Shown here piece after piece: positions 54,656 to 64,000 of a DNA stretch of 64,000 bases (the first letter of the stretch is position 1; each line of letters opens with the position of its first letter). The notes beneath the pieces are model-generated. The model searched no databases. It was not told the origin of the DNA and worked only from the letters and a program-made list of their open reading frames with translations. The DNA lies in contig NW_020948739.1 in the NCBI RefSeq assembly GCF_900497805.2, positions 9,039,420 to 9,103,419 on the forward strand. Direction: 5' to 3'. Position numbers and translations under genes: made by a program. Source of the DNA: Vombatus ursinus (Eukaryota > Chordata > Mammalia > Diprotodontia > Vombatidae).

Positions 54656-54864
54656 AGCTGAAAAGGAAGGGAAAGCAGAATGGTACCTATGTGGGGCTAT
54701 GGTGAAGAAATCTAGAATTAGGAGTGGACCCCCAAGAGGAATGAAGATGAGGAATCTGAGGCTCTTAATGCTAGGGCCAATGTGTTATCCAATGCATACA
54801 TGGCATTGCCTTTCAAGTCACAAGGAGCAGAGCCCAGTTAGGAAACAATATATCCTTTTAGACC

Positions 54865-55115
54865 AGGGTACATTACTAGTGGATAGAGTGGATAGAGTGC
54901 TGGGCCTGGAGTCAGGAAGATTTCTTTGTGAGCTCAAATCCGGCCTCAGACACTAGTTCTGTGACCCATGGCAAGTCACTTAACTGTGTTTACCTCAGTT
55001 TCCTCATCTGTAAAATGAGCTGCAGAAGGAAATGGCAAACCACTCCAGTATCTTTGCCAAGAAATCCCCGAACAGGGTCATGAAGAGTCAGACACAGCTG
55101 AAATGACTGAACAAC
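54865..55115 (+). mobile_element. Mar1 CORE-SINE, first of a tandem pair
   Basis: Plus-strand Mar1: TGCTGGGCCTGGAGTCAGGA, GGCAAGTCACTTAACTGTG, GAAGGAAATGGCAAACCACT, GAAGAGTCAGACACAGCTG. Its head has an extra ATAGAGTGG duplication (54882-54899). Confidence 0.92.
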
Positions 55116-55123
55116 AAGATTTG

Positions 55124-55378
55124 GAACAGCTGGGTGGTGCAGTGGATAGAGCGCTGGGCTTGGAATCAGGAAGACTCATCTTTCTGAGTTTAAATCTGGC
55201 CCCAAACACTTACTAGCTTTATGACTGTGGGCAAGTCACTTAACCCTGTTTGCTTCAGTTTCATCATTTATAAAATAAGTTGGAGAAGGAAATGGCAAAT
55301 CGCTGTAATATCTCTGACTCCAAAAGGGGTCATGGAGAGTTAGACACATCTGAAAAAGTACTAAACCACAACAACCAC
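55124..55378 (+). mobile_element. Mar1 CORE-SINE, second of a tandem pair
   Basis: A second complete Mar1 in the same orientation begins 8 bp after the first: GGAACAGCTGGGTGGTGCAG, AGACTCATCTTTCTGAGTTT, GGAGAAGGAAATGGCAAATC, GTCATGGAGAGTTAGACAC. It shares the AAGACTCATCTT-type subfamily insertion with the copy at 10016. Confidence 0.93.
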
Positions 55379-55972
55379 ACATTGCCAGTAAGTTTCTTTC
55401 TGTTTGTTCTCAAGTATAAGTGAGATCTCACATTGCACTGCTGCCTCAAGTAAGAGTCTCTGAGCTAAGCCTCACTCATTGCAGAATGCTGACCTGTTGG
55501 TGGAATACCAGACTCCATCCCCAATGTCATCCATGCACCCTGACATTATAGAGCACTGTAGCAAGTGAAGATGTCTGGCTGGTGCAGCCTGGTGGAAGAT
55601 GCAAAGACACTTGTCAGCTGGTAAATAGACCTGTGGGAAATCATACTCAAAGTAGGCAATAATTGCATGTGGAATGACTACTTAGAGACCTGGCAGCAAG
55701 AGACTATGCTGAGACACTGGCCAAGTGCAATTCTACCCAGATGCTCTGCAGACATCAGCTTGTGCTTGAATGAGAGTAGGTGATAGTTTCAACCTCAACA
55801 CAGTCCCTGGGAGTGTCAGGGAGTCATGAGTCTTAACCCTCAGAGTTGCAGTTCTTTTGTGTCTCTCTCTGAAGGTTTGTTTGGCTTGGCCAGACACCTA
55901 GAAAATATGCCCCGTGTTTGTATCTCATTGGGAAAATAGATTAGGGGAGTTTCATTAATCTTGTCTGTCTGG
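55379..55972. other. No recognised feature
   Basis: Unassigned sequence of average composition. No gene or repeat is recognised. Confidence 0.5.
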
Positions 55973-56400
55973 GACAGGAGTTCTTAACCTGGGGTCCATG
56001 AATAGATTTCAGGGAATCCATGAATTTATATGGGAATATATGTGTATGTGTGTGTACACATACATACATTACATATAAACTGTTATATATAAATATATAA
56101 ATTTATGTAACTATATACATATATTTATTTTAACATTTCCTTCAATTATTTTAAAACATTAGGTTCCAATTAGTGCAAATAATGACTCCCCTGAAGAGGT
56201 CACATGTGTGCAAATTCATACTATTTAAACTTATAGTTGTGTAAAATATGGTAATTGGTTCTAGCCCAGTAGAAATATGCAGTGTGAACTGGAATAATGC
56301 AACCACTGATTCTCACTAATAGGTACCCATCTGTATTGTGAGAAGGGGCCATAGGCTACCCCAGACTGCCTAAGCGATCCATGACACAGAAAAGAATAAG
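55973..56400 (+). mobile_element. hAT-like MITE, with AT-rich insertion
   Basis: It begins AGGAGTTCTTAACCTGGGGT, CCATGAATAGATTTCAGGGA. It ends with GAGAAGGGGCCATAGGCTAC, CAGACTGCCTAAGCGATCCA, TGACACAGAAAAGAATAAG. The same two halves occur, inverted, at 63614-63778 and 60035-60107. A TA/TG-rich stretch and unassigned sequence (56036-56330) fill much of the middle. The terminal AGGxGTTCTTAACC is hAT-like. Confidence 0.65.
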
Positions 56401-56463
56401 AAGGCTGGGTCTAGGACTAAAGGACCAGTGTAGTCAAGAGTGGACTTACAATATCACCAAAGG

Positions 56464-56666
56464 CAGGGGCGGAGAACCTGTGGCCTGGAGGCCACATGTG
56501 GCCCTCTATGTCCTCAAGTACAGCTCTTTGACTGAATCCAAACTTCACAAAACAAATCCCCTTAATAAAAGGATTTATTCAGTAAAAGGTGGACTCAGTC
56601 AAAAAGCCACACCCAAGGACCTAGAAGGCCACATACGGCCTTGAGGCCACAGGTTCCCCACCCCTG
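56464..56666. mobile_element. Palindromic hAT-type MITE, 203 bp
   Basis: Starts CAGGGGCGGAGAACCTGTGG and ends with the inverse, CCACAGGTTCCCCACCCCTG. The two arms of about 77 bp pair almost throughout, and the centre (AAATCCCCTT...AAAAGGATTT) is also self-complementary. CAGGGG termini are typical of hAT non-autonomous elements. I see no clear 8-bp duplication. The element is complete but diverged. Confidence 0.85.
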
Positions 56667-57204
56667 AAGGAAAGACAAATAACCAGCTTTCCATTTCTGG
56701 TTACATGCTGCATACTTGAAATACCTTTACCAAGGCAATCCTCTCTCCTTAGAGAGCTAACTGCCGCAGAGAAGTCTGGGTTTCTAACCGTGGGGACCAA
56801 CAATAGAATGCTCCTATCCAGGGAGCTCAGATGATAAGTCAACTGTATCCTGGGCCCCTTAATGAAGCCCCTGACCCTAGGCAGGACACATGAAACTCTA
56901 GTTCATACCCACTCTCTGTGAATGCTTTAATTCCCTCAGAAAATCATTCTGCAAACTCAGCTCAGATTCTCAGTGCCAGCACACCACTGGGAAACTCAGG
57001 GATTTGCAGAAGGTGTTTATATGAAGGTAATAGCCAACAGCAAGTGGGACTCATATGTTGGTTCTTAAAAGTGTCTACTGTAAGGTGAATGGCCAACTAA
57101 CACATAGGGGTCCTGAAACCTCCCGCAAAATGACACCTGAGAGAATCGGGATAGGCTTAGATGGTTATTGCCAAGTTTTGTTAACTCAGACCAATCATTA
57201 ACCT
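56667..57204. other. No recognised feature
   Basis: Unassigned, repeat-poor. No credible open frame. Confidence 0.5.
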
Positions 57205-57310
57205 GACTCAATTCAATTCAATTTAACAAATACTTTGTGTTATTTATGCCCAAGACTTCAGGTAGTTTACCAAAGCCTGGGATACAAATTTCTCAAGGAA
57301 AGCACACAAC
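57205..57310 (-). mobile_element. L2 3' end
   Basis: Reverse L2 terminus, diverged: AATTCAATTTAACAAATACT, CTGGGATACAAATTTC. Confidence 0.55.
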
Positions 57311-57669
57311 ACAGGGAAATCTGGGAAAAACAGACCCTTGAGGATTCTTTGCTCTGTCCCAGAGGTTTTCCCTGGTTCCCTCTGCCTCGTTCTTTCCCAG
57401 ACTGCTTCATAACCACAGCATAAAGGACCAGCCCATAACAACACATCATTCCAAAGCCACTTTTGTTGTTGCCCAAAGGCAGACTCGGAAAAAGAGGCCA
57501 CTGCCCTCACTGGGGTTACTAGCAGCAGCTGCTGCGATCTGGCTTTCTAGAACAATTGCCTCAATTCTTTTGATTGTGCTAACATAACTGCTTCATTTTT
57601 TTCTCCCCTTCTGAGAGGTGGAGCTTCCTGGCCTCTTTATCATTTAGCACTGCCAACCATGGTTATACA
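57311..57669. other. No recognised feature
   Basis: Unassigned. The small frames at 57235-57423 and 57244-57510 show no domain. Confidence 0.5.
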
Positions 57670-58040
57670 GGTAAAGTGGTGATAATAATAGCACCTACTT
57701 TGTGTTGTGTTCAGTATCAAATGAGATAATATTGTAAAATACTTACCACAGAGCTTGACACATAGTTATAAAAATTTTTTTAAATAGCCAACATTTATAA
57801 AGTGCTCACTATGTACCAGGCATTGTGCTAAGTGTTTTATAATTGTTTTATCACTTGGTCGTCACAACAACCCTGAAAGTAGGTGCTATTATTATCCCTA
57901 TTTTACAAATGAGAAACTGAGGCATCCAGAGGTAACTCGACTTGCTTAGGGTCACGCAGCTAGTAACTGTCTGTGATCAGATCTGAATTTAGGTATTCCT
58001 GACTCCAACCTCGGCGTTCTAACCATTGTGCTGCCCCAGA
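57670..58040. mobile_element. MIR tail (+) and MIR3-type SINE (-)
   Basis: 57670-57785 is plus strand (GATAATAATAGCACCTACTT, AAATGAGATAATATTG). 57788-58040 is minus strand and nearly full length: GTACCAGGCATTGTGCTAAG, ATTATTATCCCTATTTTACA, GAGAAACTGAGGCATCCAGA, GGGTCACGCAGCTAGTAACT, CATTGTGCTGCCCC. Confidence 0.75.
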
Positions 58041-59094
58041 AGGTATTATGTAAATACTTATTCTCTCCCTTTCCTTCCCCTATATATATATATACAGGAA
58101 AATCCAGGAATATGGCTAGGTAGAAGAGACATAAACCTTGTCTCTGGGCTGAGCTTTGTTTCTGTGCCATACATCTGGGTGAATAGAAAAAAAAGAAATT
58201 TACCTGATAACTTTATTATATATTTAAAGGGAATAGCAAGGTCTACATAATAGATCTTCAGTTTCATGTAGAATCATCTTTTTTAAAAAGTTATTATACT
58301 ATGTTATAGATATGTTTATTTTATTCCATAAATTAAAAATAAAACACATTTTTTAAAAATATTGGTCTATAATTTTCTTTCTGTGTTTTATCTTTCCCTG
58401 ATTTAACAGGCTGATTCTAAAAGGAAACAGTAATGTTCTTCCCTGTACCCAAGGGAAGACTTTTGCTGGAGTTGTGAGTTGTCCTCTTACACGTTTGCCC
58501 CGGCCACATGTTCTTTTTGTGTGTTCCCACTTTCACATGTACTATAGCCATATGGGTTCTCTATGCATGTCTATTTTCATGAGTAAGTTCCTACCACAGA
58601 TGCTTCCTATCTATGTCTATCCTTCCCATTGATGGTGTGTATTTGTGAGAGATTGAGAAAATGCTGTTCTAGTTACTTTCTTTTAATGAGATTTAAATAA
58701 TGCCTTTGTTTTTAATTGTATCCTCTGGCTAACTAATACAGGTTATACATTTTTGGGGAATTGTGAGTTATGTTTTTGAGTGAATATGGATCACCGAGTA
58801 CCTTGAACCTGGAGTAGCCTGGTCTAGCGGATTCACTCCATGAATTGGGGAGGGCATGGCCCCATGTGCTACAAGAAGGTGACTAGATAACCCCCAAAGA
58901 CCCTTTCAAACTCTGATTCAATGAGTCTCAATGTGTTTTGTGGGTGCTTCTGCCAGCACCAACAATAGCCATACATATACAAAATGGAAACTGATTCTCC
59001 TACTCAAGAAGGTCAAAGGGCTGGAGGAACAACTCTGTGATATTACCTATTTCTTTTTTCCTACTGGTTTTTTTTTTTTTTTTGTACCAAGGAG
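58041..59094. other. Mostly unassigned, small L1 scrap
   Basis: A (TA)n run at 58081-58094. 58362-58408 is an antisense L1 ORF2 scrap (TTGGTCTATAATTTTCTTTC). The remainder shows no family or gene. T-run at 59067-59083. Confidence 0.45.
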
Positions 59095-60010
59095 AATAAT
59101 CATCAGATTGAGAAGGATATTGAAAGAACTTGTGGGTATGATTGATGAGATGCTGTGTGAAACCTTAAAAAAAATCTGGTAAATAGGAGATATGCCACAA
59201 GACTACAGACAGGCAAGTGTCCCAATTTTAAAAAAGGACAGAAATATGGAGCCTTCAAATTATGACTCTCCAGACTAAGGGCTGATGAACTTAAGGATTT
59301 AGAAAAAGAGCTGGTGATTATTAAGAGCTCATGTGCCTTTGTGAAGAATAGGTCATGACTTGGATGAAGGAATAGATATCACCACCATTAAATTTGTATA
59401 TAAAAGGAATCTGGGGGGCTAGCTGATATGTTGGATGACAGAGTCAGGATCTAAAATGACCTCAGCAGGCTAGAATGGTAAGTTGCACCTAGTAAGAGTG
59501 AATCCAATAAGGATCAATCCAAGTTTTTGCTTGGGTTTCAAAAATCAACTGCATTAAGTACAAGGAGCCAGTTTATAGTTAATATGGGAAAAGGTCTGGG
59601 TTTTTTTTAGTAGAGCATAAGCTTAATATGAATCAAAAATGACGTGGTAACCAAACAACTCTACTTTAGTCCACAGGGAAAAGTATGAGGCTAAAGGAAG
59701 CAATGTGCCACGGGTAGGTAACATATGGAACATTGTGTTCAGTTTTGGAAGGCAAATTTTAGGAAGAGTATTGATTGACGAGCAGAAAAGTATCCAAAGG
59801 AGGATAGCCAGAAAAATTGGGCAATTACAGACCATACTCTAGAAGGATGAGTTGATAGAACTGGGGATGCTTGGAATGGAGAAGACTTAAGGGGGAACAG
59901 GATAGCTATCTTTTAAGTACTTCAAGGACTATTCTTAGGAAGGAGATTAGACTTGGTGTGACCCCATAAAGCAGAACTAGGAGAAATGGGTGGAAGTTAG
60001 AGACAGATTC
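59095..60010 (+). mobile_element. CR1/L3 LINE ORF2
   Basis: Plus-strand CR1-clade RT: GGTCATGACTTGGATGAAGG, GCTGATATGTTGGATGACAG, AAAAATCAACTGCATTAAGT, AACATTGTGTTCAGTTTTGG, AGGAGGATAGCCAGAAAAAT, CATAAAGCAGAACTAGGAGA. These are the KFxDDTKLGG...SLEYCVQFW...GRTRSNGW regions in order. Multiple breaks. It ends where an inverted MITE begins. Confidence 0.75.
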
Positions 60011-60856
60011 ACAATTAATTCTTAACATTTCTTGGCTACGTTTTGTGTCTTGGACCCCTCTGGCAGTTTGGAGAAACCTAAGGACTCCCTTCTCAGAATA
60101 ATATTTTACAAATTATTATTTATTTTTTAGCATTCTTTATAAATTTTGAGTTCCAAATTCTATCTCTCCTTCCCACCCCTCTCCCACCCATTGAGAAGGC
60201 AAGCAAAATGATGGCAACTATACATGTGAAATCATGCAAAAGATATTTTCATATTAGTCATGTTACAAAAAAAACCAAGAAAAATAAAGTGAGAATTCTT
60301 TACTTCACTTCTCACTAAGAGTTCATCAGTTCTCCCTCTGGAGACAAATGGCATTTTTTCATCATGAGTACTTTGGAATTGTCTCAGATCATTGTATTGA
60401 TCAGAGTAGCTAAGTCTTTTACAGTTAATCATCTTTACAATATTGTTATTACTGTGTACAATGATCTCCTGGTTCTGCTCACTTTGCTTTGCATCAGTTT
60501 ATGTAAGTCTTTCCAGTTTTTTCTGAAACCTTCTTGCTTATCATTTCTTATAGCACAATAGTATTCCATCACAATCATATACCACAATTTGTTCAGCCAT
60601 TCCTCAGTTGATGGGCATCCCCTCAAATTTCCACCACAAAAAGAGCTTCTATAAATATTTTTCTACATATGGGTCTTTTTCCATTTTATTTGATCTCTTT
60701 GAGGTATAGACCTATTAGTAGGGGTCAAAGGGTATGCATAGCTTTATAGTTCTTAGGCTATAGTTACAAATTGTTCTCCAGAATGGTTGGTCTACTCTGC
60801 CAACAATATATTAGCTTACCTATTTTCCCTCATCACACCTCTGGGATTTATCACCT

Positions 60857-61008
60857 TTTTTTTTTTTTTTTTTTTTTGTGAAGCAATTGAGGTTAAGTGA
60901 CTTGCCCAGAGTCACACAGTTAGTGAGCGTTATGTGTCTGAGGCCAGATTTTAGGTCCTCCTGACTCCAGAACCAGTGCTCTATCCACTGTGCCACCTAG
61001 CTCTTCTA
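60857..61008 (-). mobile_element. A-tailed Mar1-head SINE, 12-bp TSD
   Basis: Reverse SINE with a 20-plus T-run, AAGCAATTGAGGTTAAGTGA, CAGAGTCACACAGTTAGTGA, and head GTGCCACCTAGC. The flanks GATTTATCACCT (60845-60856) and GATTTATCACTT (61009-61020) form a duplication with one mismatch. Same family as 46428-46575. Confidence 0.92.
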
Positions 61009-61139
61009 GATTTATCACTTCTGATAGGTATGAGGTGGTACATTAGAGCTGTTTTAATTTGCATTTCTCTAATCAAAAGTGACTTAGAACATTTTTTCAT
61101 GTGACTATAGATAGTATTGATTTCTTCTTCCTTTGTTGT

Positions 61140-61316
61140 CATTGTTCTGACAACATTTGTGTTTCATTTGGGTCTGACTCCATTTGGGTTTTCTTGGCAG
61201 AAATGACTTGCCCAAGGTCAAACAGCCAGTTAGTGTCTGAGGCCAGATTTGAAGTTAGGAAGATGAGTCTTCTTGACTCCAGGACCAACACTTTATCCAC
61301 TGTGCCACCTAGTGTG
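61140..61316 (-). mobile_element. Mar1 CORE-SINE, partial tail
   Basis: Reverse Mar1 with a shortened BovB part (CATTTGGGTTTTCTTGGCAG), CORE CTTGCCCAAGGTCAAACAGC, head CACTGTGCCACCTAGTG. Inserted in the antisense L1. Confidence 0.88.
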
Positions 61317-61512
61317 ATGTCCTTTGACAATTTATCAATTGGAATGGTTCTTATTTTTTTATGAATGACTCAGTTCTCTATATATTTGAGAAATAAGGCC
61401 TTTATCAGAGAAACTTTCTGTAAAAATTGTTGATATTACTTCATTGTCTATGGTACATTTTTATTGTAGTTTCCCTGATTATCCCTTTTAATTAGGGTCT
61501 AATTTTGCTTTA

Positions 61513-61750
61513 GGGCAACTAGATGACACAGTGGATAGAGCACTCTACCTAGAGTCAGGAACACCTGAGTTCAAATCTGGCCTCAGACATTTACTAGCTA
61601 TGTGACCCTGGGCAAGTCACTTAACCCTGTTTGACTCAGTTTCCTCATCTGTAAAATGAGCTAGAGAAGGAAATGGCAAACCACTCCAGTATCTCTGCCA
61701 AGAAAACCCCAAATGGGGTCATGAAGACATGACTGAAAACTTCTGAGCAA
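61513..61750 (+). mobile_element. Mar1 CORE-SINE
   Basis: Full-length, well-preserved plus-strand Mar1: GGGCAACTAGATGACACAGT, GGGCAAGTCACTTAACCCTG, GAAGGAAATGGCAAACCACT, AAACCCCAAATGGGGTCATG. Inserted in the antisense L1 at the jump between ORF2 parts. Confidence 0.94.
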
Positions 61751-62212
61751 CATTTTTGCTTTCGCTTTGTCTGAAATCATTGTACCTTTACCATTTTCTT
61801 TTACTTTAGCTAAAACATATTAGATTCTGCTGCAGCCCTTTATTTGAACTCTGTGTCTGTCTTTCTGTTTCAAATGTGTCTCTTGTAAACAATGTATTGT
61901 TGGTTGGTTTCTAATCTATTCTGCTATCTACTTTTATTTTATGGGTGAGTTCATCCCATTCACATTCACAATTATGATTACTAACTGTATTTCCCAACAT
62001 CTGATTTTCTTATGTTTATCCTTCTCTATTTTTATCCTGTCCTTCCTCAAAAGTCTGTCTTGCTTATGACTACTGCTACCTTGAATCTGCCCTCCCTTTT
62101 ATCATCCCCTCCCATCTCTCTTATCCTCTTCCTCTCCTATTTCCCTACTAGGTAAGTTAGATGTCTGTACCCACCTGAATGTGTATGCGTATTCTTCCCT
62201 CTTTGAAGTGAA

Positions 62213-62940
62213 TGTTGAAAACTAAAAATAAATTAATTAATTAAAATTAGTAAAATTTTAAAAAAAGAAATGATGAGCTGGTTGGTTTTAGAAAAACATA
62301 GAAAGACTTTAATGAAATAATGAAGAGTGAAATGAATAGAACTAAAAGAACATTATATGCAGTAACAGCAATATTGTTTGAAGAACAATTGTGAATTACT
62401 AAGTTATTTTAAATATTATAACACTCAGATCAACTACAAAAGACCTATGAAGATACTATCTATGCCCAGAGAAAAACTGATAAATAGAATATGTATGTCA
62501 TGGTTTTACATATATGTGTGTATATGTATGTATATAGACATATTGTGTATGTGTGTATGTATGTATGTATATATGTATGTGTATATACACATGCATGCAC
62601 ACATATCTCTGTCAAATGGTGGCCTTCTCTAGTGTGGGGAGGGAAGGGAGGGAGAAAAAAATAAAAATAAAAAGTTCACAGCAGAGAACAAAAGAAAACT
62701 TGGATGGAAGCACAGAAAAGCAGGGTAGTTTTGAAAACAATGTGTACTATTTATCATAGTTTTTTTTAAGTATACAGTATGAAATGGAGATTCACAGTTT
62801 CGTATTGAATCCTCTTTTTATGTTCTGCTGTATACATGGAGATGCTTTTTTCTTCTTTTTGTATTTAGGTTCAAAATGAATTTTAAAAGTTTTAAGGAAC
62901 ATTAAGTTCCTTATTATTAAAAATTAAATTAAATTAAATT
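62213..62940 (+). mobile_element. Sense L1 3' end(s) inside the antisense L1
   Basis: At 62213-62258 a HAL1/L1-like terminus (GAAGTGAATGTTGAAAACTA, then AAATTAATTAATT) is followed at 62262-62940 by a longer plus-strand L1 3' region. It contains AGTGAAATGAATAGAACTAA, ATGGTGGCCTTCTCTAGTG, AAAAAGTTCACAGCAGAGAA and an (AAATT)n-type tail at 62919-62940. A TATG/TGTA microsatellite sits at 62508-62595. Two sense tails within an opposite-strand L1 need at least one further insertion or inversion. Confidence 0.6.
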
Positions 62941-63811
62941 GGGTTCTGCTGATCTGGGGGTAGGGAAGCATTGTCCCAAATTTCAGACTTTTTCATACTA
63001 TTTTAAGAGTCAGTTTTGGGGTCTGCAAGTTTTTGGTGCTTCCAAAGTGGCGTGATCTGGGGAGAGGTGTAGTCACTGATCTTTTGGTCGGCATTCTGAT
63101 CTTTACCCAGGAAGGGTTCCTGCTCCCCTGAAGCTAAAAACACTAGCACTCCTCTTGGCCCTGGAACTGTGTTCCGGGCCCCTCCTTACCTGTAACCACA
63201 GGCTCTAGTATTCCTCTCCACCTTGGAACTGGGACCCAGAACTATGTATGGGCGATAGAATTGCCAATCATCACCAGATGTATCCAGTGCCAGCAAAGGA
63301 TCAGTCCCCTGTAATCTCTTTCTGACCAGTTGTCTGACCACCTTACTGTGTCTGGGAGGAGAGCTCCTGAAGCTGTTGATGCCTCCAAGGCCCACTGCTG
63401 GTGCTGTCTTCACCTGTGTTCTGGCTGGCTCCCTCCCCAAAAGACCCCTCTTGCCAACCTCCTAAGTTGTCTTAGGCTGGAAAATTGTCTCCCTCTGACT
63501 TTTTGTTGCCTCTGCCACTCCAAAATTTGATTTGAGGAGTTATTTAAAGTTGTTTGGAGAATTTTAAAAGAATTCAACTGTGTTGCTACATGTCCTCCAC
63601 CATCATGACTCCTAGAATAATGATTTTTAAATGCATAAAATAAAATATATAGGATTACAAAGGAACCAATTACATTGAAATATAGTTATCAACATATTTT
63701 TAAACAATAATTTCACAGACCCCTTGAAATTTATCCACAGATCCCTTAGGGTTCATGGATCCCAGGTTAAGAACCCCTAAATTAAAGTCATCTAAAAGTC
63801 AAATGGGGGGT

Positions 63812-64000
63812 TTAGGAAAGGAACTGGCGATCATTAAGAGCCAGTGTAGTTTCGTTGAGGTCAAGTCATGACTTAGATGAAGGAATAGATGGCACCCTCA
63901 CAAATTTGCATATAAAGGGAAGCAAGGAGGGCTAGCTACCATGTTTCATGACAATTTCATCTTGGGCTGAATTGAGAAGCGTGTAGATGAGAGAGCAGGT
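63812..64000 (+). mobile_element. CR1/L3 LINE, runs off the right edge
   Basis: Plus-strand CR1-clade RT: AAAGGAACTGGCGATCATTA, AAGTCATGACTTAGATGAAG, AATTTGCATATAAAGGGAAG. It parallels 59300-59450 and continues beyond the window. Confidence 0.7.

Larger units (their letters stand above)
60109..63613 (-). mobile_element. L1 with both ends but rearranged interior
   Basis: The antisense L1 3' end is at 60109 (TTATTTTTTAGCATTC, then TTGAGTTCCAAATTCTATCT). ORF2 C-terminus follows (GCACAATAGTATTCCATCAC, GATGGGCATCCCCTCA), then an EN-RT linker at 61755-62213 (AACATATTAGATTCTGCTGC, AACAATGTATTGTTGG). A sense-oriented L1 3' end (62213-62940) is inside, and then a 5' leader (62941-63613, ending CTCCACCATCATGACTCC). 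The flanking near-repeat AGAATAAT(G)ATTTT is present at 60095-60107 and 63614-63627. Most of ORF2 and all of ORF1 are missing. Three SINEs inserted later. Confidence 0.75.
60035..63778 (-). mobile_element. hAT-like MITE split by an L1
   Basis: Two halves of one element in reverse orientation. 60035-60107 (TTTTGTGTCTTGGACCCCTC, CTAAGGACTCCCTTCTCAGA) and 63614-63778 (AACAATAATTTCACAGACCC, GGTTAAGAACCCCT) together form the family seen at 55973-56400. The L1 at 60109-63613 lies exactly between them. Confidence 0.8.

Overview
The window is mammalian, and almost certainly marsupial, nuclear DNA. It is AT-rich and packed with old interspersed repeats, and I find no host protein-coding exon I can support. 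The marsupial call rests on about ten copies of the CORE-SINE Mar1 (tRNA-like head, CORE domain, tail matching BovB/RTE LINE 3' ends), on abundant L2 LINEs that still carry reverse-transcriptase coding sequence, on CR1/L3 LINEs, and on a half-LINE (HAL1) with an L1-type 5' leader. I cannot tell an American from an Australian marsupial. The region is intergenic or a large intron.

Layout. 1-4.8 kb: L2, MIR and Mar1 pieces, an unassigned 374-bp insertion with a perfect 14-bp target-site duplication, and the first copy of an LTR-like repeat. 4.8-15.4 kb: minus-strand L1 sequence, including a long L1 interrupted by a 3.05-kb HAL1, a Mar1 and MIR pieces, then a separate L1 leader/ORF1 block. 15.4-22.4 kb: CR1/L3 and a long minus-strand L2, each split by a solo LTR of the same family. 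22.4-36.6 kb: L2, MIR and L1 pieces, with one L1 at 30.3-31.6 kb bounded by a perfect 14-bp duplication. 36.6-39.4 kb: the largest block with no recognisable transposon, CpG-retaining and with homeodomain-like TAATTA motifs, the best candidate for conserved regulatory DNA. 39.4-43 kb: L2 copies split by Mar1 and L1. 44.3-45.4 kb: two large inverted repeats next to and inside an LTR; the second has arms about 98% identical apart from two small gaps. 46-49 kb: minus-strand L1 hosting a SINE and an L2. 50.4-50.8 kb: a nearly full-length 7SL RNA retropseudogene whose tail has become a GAAA/GGAA microsatellite. 51.5-53.1 kb: a CR1/L3 copy split by two L2 insertions. 55.9-56.7 kb: hAT-like MITEs. 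60-63.8 kb: one MITE split by a rearranged L1 that itself received three SINEs. 63.8 kb to the end: another CR1/L3 piece.

The nesting gives a relative history: CR1/L3 is oldest, L2 and MIR inserted into it, the LTR family, MITEs and L1 came next, and HAL1, Mar1 and A-tailed SINEs inserted into L1. Element boundaries are judged by eye from remembered family sequences and are uncertain by tens of bases unless a target-site duplication is given.
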